From NCBI GenBank assembly GCA_035577985.1, contig DATJZY010000152.1, positions 1-44,189 on the forward strand: a stretch of 44,189 nucleotides of DNA. The letters run 5' to 3'. Positions 25,471 to 33,375 of this stretch are shown here, piece after piece. A program made the position numbers and the translations under genes. The notes under the pieces are model-generated. The model saw only the letters and a program-made list of their open reading frames with translations, had not been told where the DNA came from and ran no database searches. Each line of letters opens with the position of its first letter. Position 1 is the first letter of the stretch. This DNA comes from Candidatus Eisenbacteria bacterium. Its GTDB lineage: Bacteria > Desulfobacterota > Binatia > DP-6.

Positions 25471-25489
25471 GTCGCTGCAACCCAGCGAC
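25471..25489 (-). promoter_or_regulatory. Hairpin in the cold-shock gene 5' leader
   Basis: GTCGCTG-CAACC-CAGCGAC is a perfect 7-bp stem with a 5-nt loop. It lies 26 nt upstream of the GTG start and just before the ribosome site. Leaders of csp mRNAs are known to fold in a temperature-dependent way in other bacteria; whether this one does is inference. The wider 25445-25600 gap shows no convincing promoter. Confidence 0.4.
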
Positions 25490-25600
25490 CGCCGCGCTCC
25501 TAGCACAGCGGCTCCGCGCAAGGCAACAACAAATTGCGACGGCGCATGCGGACGGCGCGGTGAGTTGCAACGTCGACCTGCGTAGCCTAGGACGCCGGGC

Positions 25601-26596
25601 ATGGCGGTGATGGTCGGGCGCGCCGCGGCGCCCGTCGCGCCGCGGCGGCGAGGCAAACAGCGGCGCGTCCGCGTTCGTCGACGGTCGTCGGCGCTCGATC
25701 GGATGGCGTACCTCGGCCTGCGCGCCGTGATGGGCGGTCTCGCCATGCTGCCGCTCGGCGTGGCGATGCGCGTGACCGAGGCAGTGGCGCTGGTCGCGTA
25801 CGTGTGCGACCGGCCGCACCGCCGGGTCGGCATGCAGAACCTGGCGATCGCGTTCCCCGAGCGCTCCCTGGGCGAGCGCCGGCGGATCCTGCGGGTCTCG
25901 TTCCTGAATCTCGGGCGCATGGTGGCCGAGCTGGCGCACCTGCCGCACCTCACCGACGACGATCTGCGGCGGATGGTGGTCTTCGAGAACGAGGCGTGGT
26001 GGGCCGAGAACATCGCCGCGCCGCGCGAGACCGGCGGCCTCGTCCTGTCGGGGCACTTCGGCAACTGGGAGCTCCTCGTCTTCGCGCACGGCATGCGCGG
26101 CTATCCGGTCTCGATGGTGCATCGGGCGATCGCGAACCCGCTCGTCGACCGGTGGCTCAATGCCCTGCGGGCTCGTGCCGGCACGCGCCTCGTGCGCAAG
26201 CGTCACGCGGCGGGCGGGGTGCTGAAGGCCCTCCACGACCGCGAGCTCCTGGTCCTGCCGTTCGACCAGAATTCGACGCGCGGGCTCGGCGTGTTCGTCG
26301 ACTTCTTCGGGCTCCCCGCCAGCACGAACTCCGGCATGGCCCGCCTCTCCCTACGCAGCGGCGCCCCCGCCGTCCCGGTGTTCATCGTGCGGGAGGGGCG
26401 GGGCGCCCGCCATCGCGTGCACGTCTTGCCCCTCATGTATGCGGAGCGTAGTGGTGATCTCGAAAAGGACGTGCGGATCAACACACAACGGTACTCCGAC
26501 GTGTTCGAGAGCATGGTGCGCCGCTACCCGGAGCAATGGTTCTGGGTGCACAAGCGGTGGAAGACCCGCCCCGCGGGCGAGCCGAAGCTGTACTGA
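25601..26596 (+). CDS. LpxL/HtrB-family lysophospholipid acyltransferase
   Basis: The 331-residue protein matches the bacterial lipid A secondary acyltransferase family. The catalytic HX4E is H152-FGNW-E157 in [10 protein letters not shown], and the family-typical [15 protein letters not shown] and [15 protein letters not shown] follow. The N-terminus has a basic stretch (residues 14-34) before a hydrophobic anchor (about 36-67). It acts at the inner membrane on a lipid A or ornithine-lipid-like acceptor; the substrate is not certain. It is followed 2 nt later by the coiled-coil gene. Confidence 0.88.
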   Translation: MAVMVGRAAAPVAPRRRGKQRRVRVRRRSSALDRMAYLGLRAVMGGLAMLPLGVAMRVTEAVALVAYVCDRPHRRVGMQNLAIAFPERSLGERRRILRVSFLNLGRMVAELAHLPHLTDDDLRRMVVFENEAWWAENIAAPRETGGLVLSGHFGNWELLVFAHGMRGYPVSMVHRAIANPLVDRWLNALRARAGTRLVRKRHAAGGVLKALHDRELLVLPFDQNSTRGLGVFVDFFGLPASTNSGMARLSLRSGAPAVPVFIVREGRGARHRVHVLPLMYAERSGDLEKDVRINTQRYSDVFESMVRRYPEQWFWVHKRWKTRPAGEPKLY

Positions 26597-26598
26597 CG

Positions 26599-26907
26599 AT
26601 GCCGGCCAAGCGACGAAGCACTCCCGCTCCGAAGCCGTCTCCTGCGAAGGGGGGCGAGAGCGTGCGCGCGCTCGAGCGCCGCGTGAAGCGGCTGGAGGCC
26701 GCGCTCGCCGCCGAACGTGTCCGCCACGCGAAGCAGCTCGAGGGCGTACGGCGCGCGGCCAATCGCCGGCTCGCCGCGATGGTGCAGGAGATCGCCAGCC
26801 TGCGACACCACGAGGCGCGGGCCGAGGCGCTCGCGCGCATGCTCGCCGAGCGCGAGGCGGGGGCGAAGGACACGACCGATGGACAAGATCCGGGTCGTCC
26901 TGGTTGA
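26599..26907 (+). CDS. Small coiled-coil protein of unknown function
   Basis: The 102-residue protein has a basic, Pro-rich N-terminus (MPAKRRSTPAPKPSPAKGG). A long predicted coiled coil of Arg/Ala/Glu heptads runs from about residue 23 to 92 (ESVRALERRVKRLEAALAAERV). There is no signal peptide or known domain. Its start lies 2 nt after the acyltransferase stop and its end overlaps the response-regulator gene by 29 nt. That tight packing supports it being real and cotranscribed. It could scaffold or modulate the regulator; no function is assigned. Confidence 0.65.
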   Translation: MPAKRRSTPAPKPSPAKGGESVRALERRVKRLEAALAAERVRHAKQLEGVRRAANRRLAAMVQEIASLRHHEARAEALARMLAEREAGAKDTTDGQDPGRPG

Positions 26908-27529
26908 CGATCACACCGTCGTCCGCCAGGGCCTGCGGCGGATCCTCGAATCGGACGACGAGATCGAGATCGTCGGCGAGGCGGGCGACGGGCGCACGGC
27001 GATCGACCTCGCCCAGAAGCTGCGCCCGCACGTGGTCGTGATGGACGTGGCGATGCCCGAGCTGAACGGCATCGAGGCGACGCGCCAGATCATGAAGCGC
27101 GTCGAGGGCGTGAAGGTGCTCGTGCTCTCGATGCACGACGACGACGTCTACGTCCGCCAGGCGCTCAAGGCGGGCGCCCGCGGTTACCTGCTGAAGGACG
27201 CCGAGGACCTGGATCTCATCAAGGCGGTGAAGGCGATCCGCGGCGGCGGCTCGGTCTTCAGCCCGCCGGTCTCTCGTGTGGTTCTCTCGGGCTACCTGGG
27301 CGACCGGCCTGAGGGCGACGGCGAGGACAGCGTCGCGCAGCTGACGGATCGCGAGCGCGAGGTGCTGCAGCTCATCGCGGAGGGCCGGACCAACAAGGAG
27401 GTCGCGAGCGCTCTCTCGGTCTCGATCAACACGGTCGAGACACATCGCAAGCACATCATGGAGAAGCTCGATCTGCACAACACGGCGGAGCTCGTCCGGT
27501 TCGCGATCCGGAAGAAGATCGTGCACTAG
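26879..27529 (+). CDS. NarL/LuxR-family response regulator
   Basis: The 216-residue protein has an N-terminal receiver (residues 1-120) with acidic pocket D10/D11, phosphoacceptor D56 (VVMDVAMP) and Lys in YLLKDAE. The C-terminal HTH has LTDREREVLQLIAEG and NKEVASALSVSINTVETHRKHIMEKL. It should be activated by phosphorylation and bind DNA as a dimer. The start at 26879 restores the canonical MDKIRVVLVDDH. No histidine kinase is adjacent. Its 3' side carries copy B of the folded element. Confidence 0.94.
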   Translation: MDKIRVVLVDDHTVVRQGLRRILESDDEIEIVGEAGDGRTAIDLAQKLRPHVVVMDVAMPELNGIEATRQIMKRVEGVKVLVLSMHDDDVYVRQALKAGARGYLLKDAEDLDLIKAVKAIRGGGSVFSPPVSRVVLSGYLGDRPEGDGEDSVAQLTDREREVLQLIAEGRTNKEVASALSVSINTVETHRKHIMEKLDLHNTAELVRFAIRKKIVH

Positions 27530-27555
27530 GGCCTTCGTCGTTTCGAAGCCTGCGT

Positions 27556-27674
27556 GCGTGGGGACGGGAGCGGGGGCTCCGCTTCGATTCGGCGCGCCGA
27601 CATGCGCGTCGTCACGACCGCTGCGGTACGTACGGCGCCTCATAGGCGCTTCGCCCCCGCTCCCGCCCCCACGC
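27556..27674 (+). repeat. Structured intergenic element, copy B (about 119 nt)
   Basis: The arms 27556-27577 and 27653-27674 form a 22-bp stem with one mismatch. Inside are the GCTTCGATTCGGCGC block (27581-27595), a middle hairpin GTCG-TCA-CGAC (about 27608-27618) and the conserved hairpin GCGCC-TCATA-GGCGC (27635-27649). It starts 26 nt after the regulator's stop codon. Compared with copy A, the inner hairpin and block are conserved while the arm and middle-hairpin sequences differ but still pair, which points to a conserved RNA or DNA fold. Confidence 0.78.
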
Positions 27675-27769
27675 TACAGATCTCGGAACGCCGATCGCGC
27701 GGGCTCGATCCATCCCAGCCGCGGAGCGAGGGGGTCCGGCGTGTCGTGCGCTCTCGCGAAGCGGTGGGA

Positions 27770-27793
27770 GTGCGGGCGCGGGGGCGCCCGCAC
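27770..27793. repeat. Perfect 10-bp GC hairpin with GGGG loop
   Basis: GTGCGGGCGC and GCGCCCGCAC flank GGGG. It lies in the 337-nt gap between the NarL-type regulator and tetR, about 95 nt after copy B. It resembles the hairpin at 393-415 between tmk and holB (also 10 bp, G-rich loop). The function is unknown. Confidence 0.6.
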
Positions 27794-27821
27794 ACGCATC
27801 CCTCGATCGAGATGCGCTCCT

Positions 27822-27844
27822 CGCTTGACCCCCTAGGTCAAGCG
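27822..27844 (+). promoter_or_regulatory. Probable TetR operator overlapping a promoter
   Basis: CGCTTGACC-CCCTA-GGTCAAGCG is a perfect 9-bp inverted repeat with a 5-nt centre, ending 22 nt before the tetR start. TTGACC inside it can serve as a -35, with TCTAAT (27846-27851) as the -10 at 15-nt spacing. A repressor bound here would block RNA polymerase, so autoregulation of tetR and the downstream catabolic genes is likely (inference). Confidence 0.65.
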
Positions 27845-27866
27845 CTCTAATCGTCTGCTCGAAGTC

Positions 27867-28496
27867 GTGGGAAAATCGCCGTTGCAGCAGGCGCGCGAGG
27901 CGCCGGGGTCGACCAAGGCGCGCATCCTGGCGGCGGCGGAGGACGTGTTCGCGGCGCGCGGGTTCGAGGGCGCGGGGACGCGGGAGATCGCCGCCCGGGC
28001 GGGCGTCAACATCTCGAGCCTGCACTACCACTGGGCGTCCAAGGAGACGCTCTACGTCGCGGTCTTCCACGACATCTTCGAGCGCCTGCTGGATCTCCTG
28101 CGCGCCACGCTCGCCCGCCCCGACGACCAGCGCGATCGCGAGGTCGTCGTGTCGCGCGTCATGCGGGAGCTGGTCGCCTTCATGGCCGACCACCCGACGG
28201 TGCCAAAGCTCCTCGCCCGGCGCCTCCTCGAGACCGACGTCGACCTCGGCATCGACCGCGAGGTCCTCGTCCCGGCGTGGACCGCCTTCACCGAGCAGAT
28301 GGGACGGACGGGACGGCGCATGTCCGATACCGAGTCGCGCCTGTTCATGCTGTCGGCGCACTCGGTGCTCCTCATCTACATGCTCGACAGCCCCTCCTAT
28401 CAGAGCCTGCTCGGCGGGAGCGTGTTCCGCGCGCCGCTGCGCGAGCAGGTGGAACGCCACCTCGTGCGACTCGTCGAGGCACTGCTGGAACCCTGA
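27867..28496 (+). CDS. TetR/AcrR-family transcriptional regulator
   Basis: The 209-residue protein has the N-terminal HTH (KARILAAAEDVFAARGFEGAGTREIAARAGVNISSLHYHWASKETLY, residues about 17-60) and an all-helical ligand domain. The start is GTG. A 9-bp palindrome sits directly upstream. It ends 4 nt before the dehydrogenase gene, so regulator and target enzymes are probably one operon. The ligand is not predictable from sequence. Confidence 0.92.
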   Translation: MGKSPLQQAREAPGSTKARILAAAEDVFAARGFEGAGTREIAARAGVNISSLHYHWASKETLYVAVFHDIFERLLDLLRATLARPDDQRDREVVVSRVMRELVAFMADHPTVPKLLARRLLETDVDLGIDREVLVPAWTAFTEQMGRTGRRMSDTESRLFMLSAHSVLLIYMLDSPSYQSLLGGSVFRAPLREQVERHLVRLVEALLEP

Positions 28497-28500
28497 CACC

Positions 28501-29505
28501 ATGAAAGCCCTCATCACCGCCTCGTTCGATCCCGCCGCGCTGGCGCGGCTGGCGCGCCACATGGACGTCGTCCACGAGGACTGGAAGGCACGCAACCACA
28601 TCTACTTCGACGGCGCGGCCTTCGCGAAGCGGATCGCCGAGGTCGGCGCCGACGTGCTCATCATCGAGGCGGACCTCGTCCACTCCGAGGTCCTGGACAC
28701 CTGCCCGCTCCAGATGATCGGCTGCTGTCGCGGCGATCCGGTGAACGTCGACGTCGCGCTCGCGACCGAGAAGGGCATCCCGGTGTTCCACACGCCCGGG
28801 CGCAACGCCGACGCCGTCGCCGACCTGACGCTGGCGTTCATGCTGGCGCTGACGCGCCGCCTGCCGGCGATGTGGGCGACGTACTGGGGCGGCGGTGCGC
28901 GACAGGTCGAGCGCGCGAGCGATTTCCTCGAGCTGTACAAGAGCTTCACGGGCGTCGAGCTCGGCGGGCTCACGGTGGGGCTCGTGGGCCTCGGCGCGGT
29001 CGGCCGCGAGGTGGCCGCGCGCCTCGCGCCGTTCAAAGCTCGCATCCTGGCCTACGACCCGTACGTGACGGCGCCACCCCCGGCTGTGACACTCGTCGGG
29101 CTCGACGAGCTCCTCGGGCAATCAGACGTCGTCTCGCTGCACGCACCGGTGACGCCGGAGACGACGGGGCTCGTCTCGCGCGAGCGGCTCGCGCTCATGA
29201 AGCCCACCGCCTATCTCGTCAACACGGCGCGGGCGGCGCTCACGGACGAGGACGCGCTCTACGAGATGCTGGCCGCCGGCCGGCTCGCCGGCGCGGCGCT
29301 CGACGTCCTCACCGTCGAGCCGCTGCAGCCCGGGAACCGGTTCCTCGCGCTACCCAACGCCATCGTCACGCCGCACATCGGCGGCGCCACGGTCGACGTC
29401 ACGCGCCACCAGAGCGAGATCGTGGTCGACGCGATCGAGCGTCACCTGCGCGGCGAGCGCCCGCGCTGGGTCGCGAACCCCGCCGTGTACGAGCGTCGGA
29501 GCTGA
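28501..29505 (+). CDS. D-isomer-specific 2-hydroxyacid dehydrogenase family protein
   Basis: The 334-residue protein has the NAD-binding motif GLGAVG (163-168) and the catalytic triad R244 (NTARAAL), E273 and H292 (PHIGG). It resembles SerA-type dehydrogenases without the ACT regulatory domain. An acidic residue follows the Rossmann strand (YDPY), favouring NAD over NADP. With the FGGY kinase and HAD phosphatase it forms a small set for a hydroxy or sugar acid; the substrate is unknown. ATG start, 4 nt after tetR. Confidence 0.88.
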   Translation: MKALITASFDPAALARLARHMDVVHEDWKARNHIYFDGAAFAKRIAEVGADVLIIEADLVHSEVLDTCPLQMIGCCRGDPVNVDVALATEKGIPVFHTPGRNADAVADLTLAFMLALTRRLPAMWATYWGGGARQVERASDFLELYKSFTGVELGGLTVGLVGLGAVGREVAARLAPFKARILAYDPYVTAPPPAVTLVGLDELLGQSDVVSLHAPVTPETTGLVSRERLALMKPTAYLVNTARAALTDEDALYEMLAAGRLAGAALDVLTVEPLQPGNRFLALPNAIVTPHIGGATVDVTRHQSEIVVDAIERHLRGERPRWVANPAVYERRS

Positions 29506-29512
29506 GTCGCGC

Positions 29513-31021
29513 GTGGATTGCTTCGTCACGCTCGACGCGGGAACCGGCTCCGGGCGCTGCGTCGTCGTCGACGCCGGCGGGCGTGTCCTCGCCAAGGCCC
29601 ACGAGCCGCTCACCTACGACGTGGTCATCGATCCGAGCTTTCCGATGGTGCGCGGGTTCGACCTCGACCCCGACCGTTTCTGGGGGGCGCTGGCGCGCTG
29701 CGCGCGTCGCGCGATGGCGGATCTCCCGCCGGGGGCGAGCGTGCGCGGCGTGATCGCGACGAGCCAGCGCGAGGGGTGCGTGTTCCTCGACCGCGACGGC
29801 CGGGTGCTCTATGCGGGGCCGAACCTCGACGCCCGTGCCGCGATGGAAGGGCTGGAGGCCGAGGGGCAGGTTCCGTCGGGCCGGCTGCACGCGATCACCG
29901 GGCACGCGCCGCCGTACATCTTTCCGCTGGCGCGCTACCTCTGGTTCCGCAAGCACCACGACGCGACGCGCATCGTGTCGCTGCTCATGCTGAACGACTG
30001 GATCACGTTCCTGCTCTCCGGCGAGCGCGTGGCCGAGGAGTCGAACGCCTGCGAGTCGATGCTCTACGACGTGACGGCGCGCGCGTGGTCCGACGAGCTG
30101 CTCGAGACCTTCGGCATTCCCTCGGCGATCCTTCCGGGCGTGTGCCCGACCGGCGCCGTGGCCGGACGCGTGACGGCCGACGCCGCGCGCGCGACCGGCA
30201 TCCCGGTGGGCACGCCCGTCTTCGCAGGGGGCGCCGACACGGAGAGCGCGCTCCTCGGCAGCGGGGTCTTCGAGGTCGGCGCGACCGGTGCGGTGCTCGG
30301 CACGACGACGCCGGTGCAGAGCGTGACCGATCGCGCGGTCATCGATCCCGCCGGCAATCTCTGGACGAGCTGCCACGTGGTGCCCGGCCGCTGGGTGCTC
30401 GAATCGAACGGCGGCGACACCGGCGGATCGTACCGCTGGCTGCTCGAGCTGCTCTACGGCGCCGCCGACGCCGACGCCCACGCGCGCGCGGACGCCGCCG
30501 CCGCCGAAGTCGAAGACACGGGCCGCCACGTCTTCGCCCACATCGGCCCCGCCATCTTCAACCTGGCGGAGATGAATCCCTTCCAGCCCGCGGGGCTGCT
30601 CTTCCGCTTCCCGATGCTGCACATGGACCGCCCGACCCGCGGCGAGCTGTTGCGCGGGTTCTTCGAGAACGTCGCCTTCGCGATCCGTGGCAACTGCGAG
30701 CAGATCACGGCCGTCATCGGGCGTGACATCGATCGCCTGTGGGTGAGCGGCGGCATGACCCAGAGCCCGACCCTGCTCGGCATTCTGGCGGCGACGCTCG
30801 GGCGCCCGCTGCTCGTCGCGGAGGTGCCGGAGAGCGCCAGCGTCGGGTGCGCGATCCTCGCGGCCGTCGGCGCCGGCGTCCATGCCGACCTGCCGACCGC
30901 GGTCGCCGCCATGGTGCGGACCCGCACGGTGTCGCCCGACCCGTCGCGGACCGCGGTCCTGGACGACCGCTATCAGAAGTGGCGGGAGATCTACCGCACG
31001 CTGCGCGGCTGGAGTCTGTGA
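29513..31021 (+). CDS. FGGY-family carbohydrate kinase
   Basis: The 502-residue protein has the N-terminal DAGTGSGRCVVVD loop, the FGGY signature region with GGADTESALLGSG and WVLESNGGDTGGSYRWL, and a C-terminal VSGGMTQSPTLLGILAATLG. Some features are like autoinducer-2 kinase (LsrK): pairing with a 2-hydroxyacid dehydrogenase and the opening segment. No other lsr genes are visible, so the substrate may be any linear sugar or polyol. The start is GTG, 7 nt after the dehydrogenase stop. Confidence 0.88.
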   Translation: MDCFVTLDAGTGSGRCVVVDAGGRVLAKAHEPLTYDVVIDPSFPMVRGFDLDPDRFWGALARCARRAMADLPPGASVRGVIATSQREGCVFLDRDGRVLYAGPNLDARAAMEGLEAEGQVPSGRLHAITGHAPPYIFPLARYLWFRKHHDATRIVSLLMLNDWITFLLSGERVAEESNACESMLYDVTARAWSDELLETFGIPSAILPGVCPTGAVAGRVTADAARATGIPVGTPVFAGGADTESALLGSGVFEVGATGAVLGTTTPVQSVTDRAVIDPAGNLWTSCHVVPGRWVLESNGGDTGGSYRWLLELLYGAADADAHARADAAAAEVEDTGRHVFAHIGPAIFNLAEMNPFQPAGLLFRFPMLHMDRPTRGELLRGFFENVAFAIRGNCEQITAVIGRDIDRLWVSGGMTQSPTLLGILAATLGRPLLVAEVPESASVGCAILAAVGAGVHADLPTAVAAMVRTRTVSPDPSRTAVLDDRYQKWREIYRTLRGWSL

Positions 31022-31031
31022 GGGCGGGCGC

Positions 31032-31685
31032 GTGATCCGCGGCGTGCTCTTCGATCTCGACGGGACGCTCGCCGATACCGAGCCGATCCAGTGGCAGGCG
31101 TATCGGCGCGCGTTGTTGCCCTTCGGCGTCGACGTCGGGGTCGACGAGTATCAGCGCGAGTGGATCGCGCGCGAGGGCGGCGCCGAGTACGCATGTCGCA
31201 CCTACGGCCTGCCGATCGACGCCGCCGAGCTGCGCGCGCGCAAGAACGCACTCTACCGGGAGCTCATCGCGACCGGCGTCGCGGCGCGTCCCGGCGCGCG
31301 GGCCGCGCTCGAGCGCCTGCGGCCGGCGTATCGCCTGGGCCTCGCGACCAACACCGTCCGCACCGACGCCGACGTCGTGCTCGCGAGCGTGGGCGTGCGT
31401 GATCTCCTCGACGGGATCGTGGTGCGCGAGGACTACGCGCGTGCGAAGCCCGCGCCGGACGCGTATCTCGCCGCGGCACGCCGCCTCGGCCTCGCGCCGT
31501 CGGAGTGCGTCGTCGTGGAGGACGCCCTGCGCGGCGTCGAGGCTGGCCGCGACGCCGGGTGCCTCGTCATCGCGATTCCGAACGACCTCACGCGCGATCA
31601 GGACTTCCGCGACGCCGTGCGACGCCTCTCGGGGCTGGACGAGCTCACCGTCGATCTGTTGCAGGAGCTGTCACGCGCAGGCTAA
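31032..31685 (+). CDS. HAD-superfamily phosphatase
   Basis: The 217-residue protein has motif I FDLDGTLADTEP (D8, D10), motif II around LATNT, motif III Lys in RAKPAPDAY and motif IV VVEDALRGVEAG. This is the beta-phosphoglucomutase/PGP-like HAD subfamily with a helical cap. It may recycle a phosphorylated sugar made by the upstream kinase. The GTG at 31032 was chosen because motif I then sits at the N-terminus, as in the family. It ends 2 nt before the ABC ATPase gene. Confidence 0.88.
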   Translation: MIRGVLFDLDGTLADTEPIQWQAYRRALLPFGVDVGVDEYQREWIAREGGAEYACRTYGLPIDAAELRARKNALYRELIATGVAARPGARAALERLRPAYRLGLATNTVRTDADVVLASVGVRDLLDGIVVREDYARAKPAPDAYLAAARRLGLAPSECVVVEDALRGVEAGRDAGCLVIAIPNDLTRDQDFRDAVRRLSGLDELTVDLLQELSRAG

Positions 31686-31687
31686 CC

Positions 31688-32635
31688 ATGCCCGCCGTGC
31701 CGGCGCGGCCGATGATCGAGGTCGAGGACGTGACGAAGCGCTTCGGCGCGATCGACGCGGTCCGCGGCATCTCGTTCCGCGTCGCCGAGGGCGAGATCGT
31801 GGGCTTCCTCGGCCCCAACGGCGCCGGCAAGACGACCACCATGCGGATGCTCGCGGGCATCTTTCCGCCCACGAGCGGACGCGTGCGCGTGGCGGGACAC
31901 GACGTGCTCGCCGCGTCGCTGCTCTCGCGCAAGGCGATCGGCTACTTCCCGGAGAACGCCCCGTACTATCCCGAGCTTCTCGTAACCGAGTATCTGCGCT
32001 TCGTCGCCCGCCTGAAGCGCCTGCCCCGCGCCCGGCGAGCGGCGGCGGTCGAGCATGCGCTGCACGCGTGCGCGCTCGAGAGCGTGGCGGGTCGGCGCGT
32101 GGGCACGCTGTCGAAGGGCTACCGCCAGCGCGTCGGGCTCGCGCAGGCGCTGCTCGGCGATCCGGCGGTCCTGATCCTGGACGAGCCCACCATCGGCCTC
32201 GATCCGGGGCAGGTGGTCGAGATCCGCGACCTCATCCGCGGCCTGCGCGGCACGCGCACGGTGCTCTTCTCGAGCCACATCCTCTCCGAGGTCGAGGCGC
32301 TCTGCGAGCGCGTGATCGTGATCGCGCGCGGGGCGCTCGTGGGCGAAGGCACGCCGGCCGAGCTCGCCAGGCGGCTCGGGAAGCGGCAGCGCGCGATCGT
32401 GCGCACCGACGGCGCCGGCGACGCCGTCCGGGCGACGCTGCGCGCGATGCCCGGTGTCGATCGCGTCGAGGAGCAGGACGGCGCGATCGTCGTCGAGTCG
32501 ACGGGCGAGGACGATCTCGCCGGGAGCGTCGGCCGGGCGATGCAGCGCGGTGGGTGGGCCGTGCGCGAGCTCCGGCAGGAGACGCTCGACCTCGAGGACA
32601 TCTTCCTCGAGCTCGTGCACGGGGGACGGGCGTGA
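31688..32635 (+). CDS. ABC transporter ATP-binding protein (GldA/CcmA-like)
   Basis: The 315-residue protein has Walker A GPNGAGKT (about residue 46), Q-loop, signature LSKGYRQRVGLAQALLGDP, Walker B LILDEPTIGLDP and the H-loop SSHILSEV. A C-terminal regulatory tail of about 90 residues is typical of ABC-2 exporters. The ATG at 31688 follows the HAD gene directly; Met9 is a possible alternative. It works with the permease and GldG-like protein downstream. Confidence 0.93.
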   Translation: MPAVPARPMIEVEDVTKRFGAIDAVRGISFRVAEGEIVGFLGPNGAGKTTTMRMLAGIFPPTSGRVRVAGHDVLAASLLSRKAIGYFPENAPYYPELLVTEYLRFVARLKRLPRARRAAAVEHALHACALESVAGRRVGTLSKGYRQRVGLAQALLGDPAVLILDEPTIGLDPGQVVEIRDLIRGLRGTRTVLFSSHILSEVEALCERVIVIARGALVGEGTPAELARRLGKRQRAIVRTDGAGDAVRATLRAMPGVDRVEEQDGAIVVESTGEDDLAGSVGRAMQRGGWAVRELRQETLDLEDIFLELVHGGRA

Positions 32636-33375
32636 TCGTCCTCGCGATCGTGCGCAAGGAGCTGTCGCTCTACTTCTCGTCCTTCCTCTTCTACGCCCTC
32701 ACGGCCGTGTTTCTCGCGCTGTCGGGCTACCTCTTCTACACGAACCTCGACTTCTACGTCCGGTTCGGCGGCATGAACCTGGCGCGCGGCCTGTGGCAGT
32801 ACCAGCTCTTCGACATGCGCGAGCGGCTGCTCGTCCTGGTGCCGCTCCTCACCATGCGTCTGTTCGCCGAAGAGCGGCGGCTGGGCACGCTCGAGCTCCT
32901 GTGGACGTATCCGCTGCGCGACGGCGAGATCATCGCCGGCAAGTTCCTCGCCTGTCTCGCGATCGTGACGCTGATGCTCGCCGGCACGGTCACCTATCCG
33001 CTCTGGCTCTCGCGCCTCCAGCCTGTCGACGCCGGGCCGCTCGTCGCGGGCTACCTCGGCCTGTGGCTCCTGGCCGCCGCGTTCATCGCCTGCGGGCTCT
33101 TCCTGTCGGCGCTCACCGACAGCCAGCTCATCGCCGGCGCGTCGACCTACGGCGTCCTCCTGTTCTTCTGGATGATCACCTGGAACGAGGCCGCCGTCAG
33201 CGAGGGCAGCCTGCGGATCTTGAGGCCGTTCTCGCTCTTCGACCGCTTCGCGGTCTTCGCGCAGGGCGGCATCGACACCCGCGACGTGAGCTACCTCCTG
33301 TTCTTCACGGCCGCGTTCCTGTGCGCGACCTTCCTTGCGCTCGACTCGCGACGCTGGCGCGGGGTGCGCTCGTGA
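32632..33375 (+). CDS. ABC-2 type permease (GldF-like)
   Basis: This 247-residue membrane protein has six hydrophobic segments. It opens MIVLAIVRKELSLYFSSFLFYALTAVFLALSG, the usual start of GldF/NosY-type permeases. RRLGTLELLWTYPLRDGEIIAGKFLA is the cytoplasmic coupling region. The GTG start overlaps the ATPase stop by 4 nt (GTGA), so it is translationally coupled. The exported substrate is unknown. Confidence 0.9.
   Translation: MIVLAIVRKELSLYFSSFLFYALTAVFLALSGYLFYTNLDFYVRFGGMNLARGLWQYQLFDMRERLLVLVPLLTMRLFAEERRLGTLELLWTYPLRDGEIIAGKFLACLAIVTLMLAGTVTYPLWLSRLQPVDAGPLVAGYLGLWLLAAAFIACGLFLSALTDSQLIAGASTYGVLLFFWMITWNEAAVSEGSLRILRPFSLFDRFAVFAQGGIDTRDVSYLLFFTAAFLCATFLALDSRRWRGVRS

Noticed and set aside
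28501..31021. A complete AI-2 (lsr) uptake and degradation operon
   Set aside because: Only a kinase with some LsrK-like features is present; LsrA/B/C/D/F/G/R homologues are not in the window.
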